Shown here: piece after piece, positions 42,775 through 48,490 of the stretch
How positions within the stretch are numbered: position 1 is the stretch's first letter
How the letters are laid out: each line of letters opens with the position of its first letter
Source of the DNA: Candidatus Bathyarchaeota archaeon A05DMB-5
Lineage (GTDB): Archaea > Thermoproteota > Bathyarchaeia > Bathyarchaeales > Bathycorpusculaceae
Length of the DNA stretch: 64,000 nucleotides
Assembly (NCBI GenBank): GCA_019685655.1
Contig: JABFQP010000003.1
Location: 186,001-250,000, forward strand
Direction of reading: 5' to 3'
Made by a program: the position numbers and the translations under genes
The notes under the pieces: generated by a model
What the model was told of the DNA's origin: nothing
The model's database searches: none
Seen by the model: only the letters and a program-made list of their open reading frames with translations

Positions 42775-43179
42775 TTACAGTCTTGCCTCGTTTATGACTA
42801 TTTTAGCTATTTTCTTGACATCTGCTTGATATATGTCAAGTATAGGCACCTTTTGCAGATACTTTGATATGTCTATCTCATAGTCTATTCTTTTTCCAGC
42901 TTTCTCCATAACTTTTGAAGCACACTTGTTGCCACATCCGTTTATGACGATGTTCTTTTTCGCTTTCTCCGCAATTTCCAAGTGTGGTTTTGAATTTGCA
43001 GCAACCGCCGTTGTGCAACACATTCGAGCTTTGTCCAAGTTAGTGAGCAAAACTCCAACTGCATGCCCTATTTGTCCCACGTTTGCCGCTCCATCACAAA
43101 CCCAAACTACATTTTCATGTTCTGCAACCTTATAACAAAGCGGAAGAATTTTTGGCTGAATAATTGTTTCTTCAGACAT
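42775..43179 (-). CDS. DGC-domain putative zinc-binding protein (first)
   Basis: A protein of 134 residues. It shows WVCDGAANVGQIGHAVG, then CCTTAVAA and INGCGNKCASK, the DGC-type arrangement of conserved cysteines in predicted zinc-binding proteins. It lies 34 bases after a second, distant DGC paralogue and 27 bases before DUF169. Function is not established. Proximity to CcdA and ArsR suggests handling of thiol-bound metal or metalloid. Confidence 0.7.
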   Translation of the reverse strand: MSEETIIQPKILPLCYKVAEHENVVWVCDGAANVGQIGHAVGVLLTNLDKARMCCTTAVAANSKPHLEIAEKAKKNIVINGCGNKCASKVMEKAGKRIDYEIDISKYLQKVPILDIYQADVKKIAKIVINEARL

Positions 43180-43213
43180 ATCGATTATTTCACCTCTTTT
43201 TTAAGTTAACAAA

Positions 43214-43651
43214 TCATTTTTCTAGGATTGATTTTATGATTAGTTCCTTAGCCTTGCGTATGTCTTCTTGAGACACGTATTTTTCAACACCTAAGCCCTT
43301 GCCAATGTCAGTATGCAGAGCCACTTTTTTCATACCGATATCTCTGACAAGCACTATGCTCTTGTCAATTTTGAAACCAGCAGCCTCTATCGTCTTTCGT
43401 GCACATTCAAAAGGACAACCATCCACCGTTATGATTTTCTTTGCAGCTTTAGCCTTTCCAATAACTGGTTTCACACCCAACGGCACAGAAGGCAAACAAC
43501 CAATAGCCACCTTTGCCAAGCCAAGCTCCTTAACAGCTTCCAAGCACGCCAAAGCGCTGGTTATTCCAGTGTTTGATAAACCGCCAAAACAAGAGAACAG
43601 TATAGCCTCATGCGTTGGCATTCCTTCTTGCCATTCTCCCTCTTTGGACAT
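43214..43651 (-). CDS. DGC-domain putative zinc-binding protein (second)
   Basis: A protein of 145 residues. It has ILFSCFGGLSNTGITSALA, GCLPSVPLG and VDGCPFECARK, again DGC-type, and is more complete than the neighbour. ATG at 43651 is taken; an earlier in-frame start at 43735 would reach into the ArsR gene. AGGAGG lies 13 bases upstream. It is directly after the second ArsR gene, 19 bases apart, as the first enzyme-like gene of the operon. Confidence 0.7.
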   Translation of the reverse strand: MSKEGEWQEGMPTHEAILFSCFGGLSNTGITSALACLEAVKELGLAKVAIGCLPSVPLGVKPVIGKAKAAKKIITVDGCPFECARKTIEAAGFKIDKSIVLVRDIGMKKVALHTDIGKGLGVEKYVSQEDIRKAKELIIKSILEK

Positions 43652-43670
43652 CTCCCATTTTCGCCTCCTA

Positions 43671-44000
43671 CTAAACAATTTGTTCAATAACACGTTTCGA
43701 AATCGCATCCACCAAATCAACATCAACGGCGTCAATTATTCGAAAGACCTCAGGGTCAGTAACTGAATAAAACCTTCTGTTCCCATCTTTTCTATGCTTT
43801 ACAAGTCCGCAATTTTTCAGAATGGCCAAATGCCTAGAAACAAGAGGCTGCGCGATTTTCACGTGTGGAATAATCTCGCATACGCATTTCTCGCCGCTAC
43901 GCAAGCACTCCAGAATCTCAATCCTGATTGGGTCAGCGAGTGCATTGAAGATTTTAGCCTTGAACTTGTTTGTGTTTTTTATTTTTGGATGCATGTTCAA
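43671..44000 (-). CDS. arsR: ArsR-family metalloregulator (second copy)
   Basis: A protein of 109 residues. The winged helix contains EKCVCEI near residue 38, again a CxC metalloid site on the recognition-helix side, and LVSRHLAILKNCGLV. It heads the (-) operon and is divergent from the (+) operon beginning at 44064. The palindrome CAATATTTAAATATTG lies between, so it can control both sides. It differs clearly in sequence from the first ArsR. Confidence 0.88.
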   Translation of the reverse strand: MNMHPKIKNTNKFKAKIFNALADPIRIEILECLRSGEKCVCEIIPHVKIAQPLVSRHLAILKNCGLVKHRKDGNRRFYSVTDPEVFRIIDAVDVDLVDAISKRVIEQIV

Positions 44001-44014
44001 AGCAAAGTTAATAG

Positions 44015-44030
44015 CAATATTTAAATATTG
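44015..44030. promoter_or_regulatory. 16-bp palindrome between the divergent ars operons
   Basis: CAATATTTAAATATTG is perfectly symmetric. It lies 15 bases from the ArsR start and 34 bases from the redoxin start. It overlaps the TATA elements of both directions, the expected place for an ArsR operator. Confidence 0.7.
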
Positions 44031-44063
44031 TTATATTTCTCAATAATCAAGCAAGGTGAGAAC

Positions 44064-44336
44064 ATGAAGGAAGTAAAAGTAGAAGTCATTGGGCCTGAAC
44101 CGCCGTGCATGCGGTGTCAAGCGGCAAAGAAGGCTGTGGAGAAAGCTGCTGAGAGACTGAAGCAGTCGGAGATTAGGGTGGAGATTCAAAAAGCTAACGT
44201 GATGTCAAAAGAAATAGTGGGCAAATATGGCGTTCTGGTTTCTCCTGCCATAGCCATAAACAACATTGTCAAAATTATGGGAAGGGTTCCGAAAGAAGAC
44301 GAAATTGAAAGGTTGATAAGAGAAGCTGCAAAGTAG
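44064..44336 (+). CDS. Small thioredoxin-like protein
   Basis: A protein of 90 residues, the redox-active disulfide type of methanogens (MTH895-like). CMRC near residue 14 is the active site, and LVSPAIAINN holds the cis-proline. It can reduce disulfides or deliver electrons to CcdA or ArsC. ATG at 44064 has GGTGAG upstream. First gene of the (+) strand ars operon, 14 bases before the permease. Confidence 0.85.
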   Translation: MKEVKVEVIGPEPPCMRCQAAKKAVEKAAERLKQSEIRVEIQKANVMSKEIVGKYGVLVSPAIAINNIVKIMGRVPKEDEIERLIREAAK

Positions 44337-44349
44337 AGCCTGAAAGATT

Positions 44350-45387
44350 ATGGATGAGAAAACAGTCAGAAGTATTCGAACAGCAATACTTTTGCTTTTT
44401 GTATTCACAGTAATCGGCTTACTAATTTACAGTCGCGTAATGGCTTATTCGCTTGCGCCAACAATGAAGCCAGCTGATTTTCATGGACTCGCCGTATGGG
44501 AAATCCCAATAGCCTATCTCATAGACTACTTTAGCCACGGATGGATATGCTTACTTTTTGCGTTTGTTGCTGCAGGGTTGGTTTACGAGTTTGTGCCGAA
44601 AGAGGCGATTACAAAGTATATGGGCAGCGGAAAGGTTGCTGGATATGGACTTGCTCTTGGAATGGCGCCTTTCTTGACTGTTTGTTCATGCACAATGGTT
44701 CCGCTGTTTGCGGGCGTGCTCTATGCTGGAGCAGGAATCGGTCCAGCCATAACTTTTCTTTTGATGGCACCCGCAGCCAACATACTAAGCATTCTATTAA
44801 CTGGAGAGCTAATATCTTGGGAACTTGCTGGAGTGCGCATAATAGTTTCAGTTGTTGTTGCTTTATCTGCTGGCATAATAATTTCTAAGACTCCGTGGGG
44901 AAAGGCAATAGAGAAGGAGCATCAACTAAACGTTCCCGCTGGTCAGGCATCGGTTGAGGTGGTTAAGCCGCCTTTGGACGAGAGACTTTGGGCATCATTA
45001 AAATTCGCAGCATATCTAGCAAAGCAAATTTTACCCTTCTTTCTCGCGGGCTTAATTGTGGTTGGCTACGTGGAAGCCTACTTGCCCGAAGACATAGTTG
45101 GCACTTATCTGACGGGCGTAACAGGTGTGTTACTTGCGTCAGTTATCGGTGGACCATTGTACACGCCAACATTAGTCGAAATTGTTCTCGGAAGAGGAAT
45201 GTACGCTTTGGGTATGTCAAAAGGTGCATTGCTCAGCTGGCTTATGGGACAGCCGTATGATGTTGCAAATGCTTTGGCTGTTTCGCGAATAGCTAAGTGG
45301 AAAGTTGTTTTAACATACATGTTAATTGCTTGGGCGGGCAGCGTAATATTCGGTTTATTATATGGCTTTTTAAGTGGGTCGCTGTAG
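44350..45387 (+). CDS. ArsP/DUF318-type permease
   Basis: A protein of 345 residues with eight or more helices. Cysteines in LTVCSCTMVPLFAG near residue 120 match the conserved site of the family, known as ArsP when it exports trivalent methyl- or aromatic arsenicals. The second half repeats the fold (GGPLYTPTLVE). Context with ArsR, ArsC and thioredoxin supports organoarsenical export. No ArsM methyltransferase is in the window. Confidence 0.85.
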   Translation: MDEKTVRSIRTAILLLFVFTVIGLLIYSRVMAYSLAPTMKPADFHGLAVWEIPIAYLIDYFSHGWICLLFAFVAAGLVYEFVPKEAITKYMGSGKVAGYGLALGMAPFLTVCSCTMVPLFAGVLYAGAGIGPAITFLLMAPAANILSILLTGELISWELAGVRIIVSVVVALSAGIIISKTPWGKAIEKEHQLNVPAGQASVEVVKPPLDERLWASLKFAAYLAKQILPFFLAGLIVVGYVEAYLPEDIVGTYLTGVTGVLLASVIGGPLYTPTLVEIVLGRGMYALGMSKGALLSWLMGQPYDVANALAVSRIAKWKVVLTYMLIAWAGSVIFGLLYGFLSGSL

Positions 45388-45390
45388 CCT

Positions 45391-45594
45391 ATGAAGGACG
45401 AAAAGACAGAAAAGAAAGCCTCATGCGCGTGCACACAAGCGGCAACAGACGTTCTGAAGTCAGTTTCGCCGATAAAAGAAGGAATGCTTAAAGAAGTAAA
45501 ATGTAAAGAATGTGGAAAAACTTTTTTGGCAAATTTTGAAACTGAATACTGCTTTGACTGCCGAAGAAAATCAGGTAAGGAGGGAAAATCTTAA
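45391..45594 (+). CDS. Small zinc-ribbon protein
   Basis: A protein of 67 residues. A C-terminal ribbon (CKECGKTFLANFETEYCFDC) gives four cysteines, and two more lie near the N-terminus (SCACTQ). The next gene ends with the same kind of ribbon, so the two are related by duplication or fusion. The gene starts four bases after the permease stop and overlaps the next start by one base. Confidence 0.65.
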   Translation: MKDEKTEKKASCACTQAATDVLKSVSPIKEGMLKEVKCKECGKTFLANFETEYCFDCRRKSGKEGKS

Positions 45595-45944
45595 TGGCAA
45601 ACTCTTGTGCACCATGGTATCCAACAGTTTTTCCGGAAAAATGCGATGGTTGCGCCAGCTTTGGTAAGCCTAAATGTGTAGAATTCTGTCCAAATGGCGT
45701 TTTCATTCTTGAAGGCGGAAAAGCTGTTGTTGCATATCCATTTAAATGTGTAAACGGTTGCACAGCGTGTGAGCCGTTATGTCATAAAAAAGCGATAACT
45801 TTTCCAAAAAGAGAGTTTGCCTTTGCCGCGGTTAAGTCTGGAGATAAGGGGCTACTGCGCAAAACTACTTGCGTCAAGTGTGGCAAAACTTTCTGGACTA
45901 ACAGAGACGCGGACACTTGCATGGACTGCGAAAGCAAAAGATAG
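45594..45944 (+). CDS. Ferredoxin-like protein with a zinc-ribbon tail
   Basis: A protein of 116 residues. Two cysteine clusters (CDGCASFGKPKCVEFC and CVNGCTACEPLC) have the spacing of a two-cluster 4Fe-4S ferredoxin with an insertion. The tail CVKCGKTFWTNRDADTCMDC matches the ribbon of the preceding protein. It is likely an electron donor in the ars operon. The start ATG overlaps the stop of the ribbon gene as TAATG. Confidence 0.78.
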   Translation: MANSCAPWYPTVFPEKCDGCASFGKPKCVEFCPNGVFILEGGKAVVAYPFKCVNGCTACEPLCHKKAITFPKREFAFAAVKSGDKGLLRKTTCVKCGKTFWTNRDADTCMDCESKR

Positions 45945-45993
45945 GAACGATAATAAATTATTCAATCAATGATTATTGTAAAAGCAAAGTAGG

Positions 45994-46404
45994 ATGACGT
46001 TAATGAGGAAGGTTCTTTTTGTTTGTGTTGAGAATGCTGGCAGAAGTCAAATGGCTGAAGCTTTTGCGCACTATTACGGTAAAGGCAAGATTGAAGCCAT
46101 GAGCGCTGGCACAATGCCTTCTAAAGATGTTAACCCAGTTGTTGTGCAAGCCATGCGTGAAAAAGGAATTGACATATCACGAAACAAGCCGAAACTGCTT
46201 AGCACAAAAATGGTTCAAGAGGCAGACATGGTAATTGTTATGGGATGTGGTGCAGAAGGCATATGTCCAGCGCCATTGCTCAACAAAGTGGTTGATTGGG
46301 AGCTTGAGGACCCGAAAGGGAAGCCTATAGAGAAGGTTCGCGAAATTAGAGACGAGATTGAAAGAAGAGTCAAAAAACTCGTCGCGGAGTTTTCTGGGGC
46401 TTAA
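45994..46404 (+). CDS. arsC: Arsenate reductase (ArsC, LMW phosphatase type)
   Basis: A protein of 136 residues. The phosphate/arsenate loop CVENAGRS (C11 to R17, CX5R) is intact. VMGCGAEGICP supplies two more cysteines for the thiol relay, as in thioredoxin-coupled ArsC. It reduces arsenate to arsenite, which Acr3 can export. The 49-base gap upstream has AT-rich sequence that may be a separate promoter. A small thioredoxin three genes upstream is the natural electron donor. Confidence 0.88.
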   Translation: MTLMRKVLFVCVENAGRSQMAEAFAHYYGKGKIEAMSAGTMPSKDVNPVVVQAMREKGIDISRNKPKLLSTKMVQEADMVIVMGCGAEGICPAPLLNKVVDWELEDPKGKPIEKVREIRDEIERRVKKLVAEFSGA

Positions 46405-46425
46405 ACCTTTATAGAGCGCTTTTCA

Positions 46426-46761
46426 CTATTTGATGAAGCGCAGCATGTAATCGTTCACTGTTTGCAGAAAAGCTTCTTCCAGTTCTATGCCGTAGTGCTC
46501 AGCTAAGACAAAGATAATGTATAGTAAATCTGAAAGTTCCGTGGCAAGCATTTCTTTAGTCTTCGGCTTTTCTGGCGGCTTATAACCTTCTAAACCTTTA
46601 ACTACAGCAGCCACTTCGCCTGCTTCTTCCAGTAAGTCGGTGACCATTACAAAGGGTGTCCAGTTTTTGCCTCGTTCTGGGTCGAGTTTATCGTTAATTT
46701 TGCGGAAGTTTTTCCAGCAGAGATGTTGAGCGTCACGTAGGGTTACAGACAAGCCGTTCAC
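46426..46761 (-). CDS. MazG-like nucleotide pyrophosphohydrolase
   Basis: A protein of 111 residues. The conserved metal-binding set is visible: LLEEAGEVAAVVKG near residue 43 and ATELSDLLYIIFVLAE near 72, together EExxE and ExxD. These proteins split NTPs to NMP and diphosphate for house-cleaning. It is convergent with arsC, and the start is GTG. It lies at the border of the arsenic island. Confidence 0.85.
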   Translation of the reverse strand: MNGLSVTLRDAQHLCWKNFRKINDKLDPERGKNWTPFVMVTDLLEEAGEVAAVVKGLEGYKPPEKPKTKEMLATELSDLLYIIFVLAEHYGIELEEAFLQTVNDYMLRFIK

Positions 46762-46884
46762 CGATTCACAATTTGGGAATGGGCAAATTAAGATTTTGGC
46801 TGGTCGCCGGGTTTCTGTGAGTGAAGGTGGCTTACATACAAAACCTTACCATGTTAGCAGGCGAATTGCGTTTTGGAATGACTG

Positions 46885-48123
46885 ATGCAGTCTAAGGTAG
46901 GCTATCGTCTCACAGTATTCGCAGTGGTTTCGATGCTTTTTCTGTTGCTTATCAGCTATGCTGCGCCCACAGCAAACTACAACTCAAACGGCGACGACCG
47001 CAAATCAGTATTTACGTTCTTTGAAGATTATGAAGGTTGGATGCTTGAAGGTTATGAGCGATATGGTGAATTTTCGGTAAACGCTTCGTTGACTGCTGGG
47101 GTTGTTGTGGGAGTTGGAGAAGAATATGAAAGTATCCAAGATGCTTTGGATGTTGGTTTTTCGTGTCTTTATCTCAAAAAGCAAAGGTTCCACATTACAG
47201 AGCCTATAACGCCGCCTAAAGAAGATTTTCACATAATAAGCGACGGGGCTGAAATAGTCGCTGTTAAGCCGATGTCTACGGTTTTTGACATTCGCAATAT
47301 ACGATATGCGCATTTAGACGGTTTGTTCATTAATGGTAATGGTTTAGCTGAAAAATGCATAGATGCCATACGCATGTCAAGCCAAGTGCCTGTTCATCAA
47401 ATTAGGAATTGCAAGATTTGGGGCGCCAAATTCGCGAATGTAGATTTGACGGGTTGTGAAGACACTTTGCTTTTTAACTGTTGGATTGATGGAAGAATAA
47501 CTAATGATGTTTCAGATGCGATTACGGAGTACGGCGTCAAAATTGGCGAAGCACGCGATGGTTACAGAACTGGTGGTCAAGTAAACCTAATACATTGTTT
47601 GTTTGGTTTTCATAGAAAAGCAGACGTATATTCAAGGAATGTGGCGGAGTTGAAATTGGCGAATTGTCTTTTGGCAAGCAAAACAGTGTGGAGTGATGAG
47701 TTGGAAGCGCATATTATTGTTGAAGGTGGAACTGGAGAGAATGCGCTTTTGCCAGTTTTGGAGTTGACGAATTGTTGGGTGGAGAATGGTTTGGGCGGTG
47801 ATGTTCCCAACATACTCGTAAGGAATCGGATGATTTCAAAGCTTACTGTGGTAGGTGGCATGTTTTACACGGACAACAGTCCAAACATTTACAGTCAGTT
47901 GAGCCCATGTGCTGAAACTATAACGTTAATCGGAGCATTATTCGAAAACAACTTTAACTATGATGGCTTTAATGTTGTGGCACCTACACAAAAGTTGGTT
48001 TCAATAGGAAACACGTACAACTGGCACGGAATAGATAAAACAAACGTCGCAACATACCTAATTTTCGATAAAGACGACACGCAAGTAGAAACAAACATTA
48101 AAATCAAAACGAATAATCGGTAA
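46885..48123 (+). CDS. Secreted protein with a right-handed beta-helix
   Basis: A protein of 412 residues. It has a signal peptide (about 1-35). VVGVGEEYESIQDALD near residue 75 is the usual entry into a pectate-lyase-type beta-helix, and repeated short strands with N and G turns (HLDGLFINGNGL, NCKIWGAKFAN, NCWID) continue to the end. No C-terminal anchor is seen, so it may be released. It may bind or cut polysaccharide, but no catalytic residues are recognised. Confidence 0.65.
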   Translation: MQSKVGYRLTVFAVVSMLFLLLISYAAPTANYNSNGDDRKSVFTFFEDYEGWMLEGYERYGEFSVNASLTAGVVVGVGEEYESIQDALDVGFSCLYLKKQRFHITEPITPPKEDFHIISDGAEIVAVKPMSTVFDIRNIRYAHLDGLFINGNGLAEKCIDAIRMSSQVPVHQIRNCKIWGAKFANVDLTGCEDTLLFNCWIDGRITNDVSDAITEYGVKIGEARDGYRTGGQVNLIHCLFGFHRKADVYSRNVAELKLANCLLASKTVWSDELEAHIIVEGGTGENALLPVLELTNCWVENGLGGDVPNILVRNRMISKLTVVGGMFYTDNSPNIYSQLSPCAETITLIGALFENNFNYDGFNVVAPTQKLVSIGNTYNWHGIDKTNVATYLIFDKDDTQVETNIKIKTNNR

Positions 48124-48184
48124 GATTCAGAGGACTATTTCATATCTATCCGAAATCATACCTTGAGTTTTGCTTGTTTTTTAA

Positions 48185-48225
48185 GCTCTCTGCGGAAGAG
48201 ATACCCCCCTTATAAATACGTTGAA
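48185..48225 (+). promoter_or_regulatory. C6-TATA motif, copy 2
   Basis: ATACCCCCCTTAT at 48201-48213, then AAATACGTTGAA, preceded by GCTCTCTGCGG. It shares 13 consecutive bases and flanking words with 23812-23849. It lies 62 bases past a stop codon and has no (+) strand gene within 3 kb, so if it is a promoter it would make a non-coding RNA. Confidence 0.45.
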
Positions 48226-48400
48226 ACCGTGGTAGACCTTGCACTAAAATCCGATTCTATTTGCTTTATGAGAACTAATCAAATTCGCCATAAATAGAGA
48301 CATCTCCCACACACTCTTTTTTAAAAGAAAGTTGCCAAAACACGTTTTTCAAAGTCTATAGAAAATGCAAATGCTCCTCTTAAAAAGTGCTTGTTAGGTT

Positions 48401-48435
48401 TAAATCCTCAGGATTTATCCATGCAAAATTTGCAT
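48401..48435. repeat. Two tandem palindromes at the 3' end of the Mg2+ ATPase gene
   Basis: TAAATCC-TCA-GGATTTA (48401-48417) and ATGCAAA-A-TTTGCAT (48421-48435) are each perfect with 7-bp arms and stand three bases apart. They lie 56 bases past the ATPase stop and probably shape its transcript end. Confidence 0.5.
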
Positions 48436-48490
48436 AAAAGGTACTTCGATAATTTTTTTCTTGAAACTGTGTTAGAAACTTCCATGACTT

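Larger units (their letters stand above)
48124..48490. other. Convergent non-coding stretch with C6 motif and paired palindromes
   Basis: This 367-base gap between convergent genes holds no gene. It contains the second C6-TATA motif (48185-48225) and two back-to-back palindromes at 48401-48417 and 48421-48435. The rest is AT-rich without visible structure. Confidence 0.55.
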
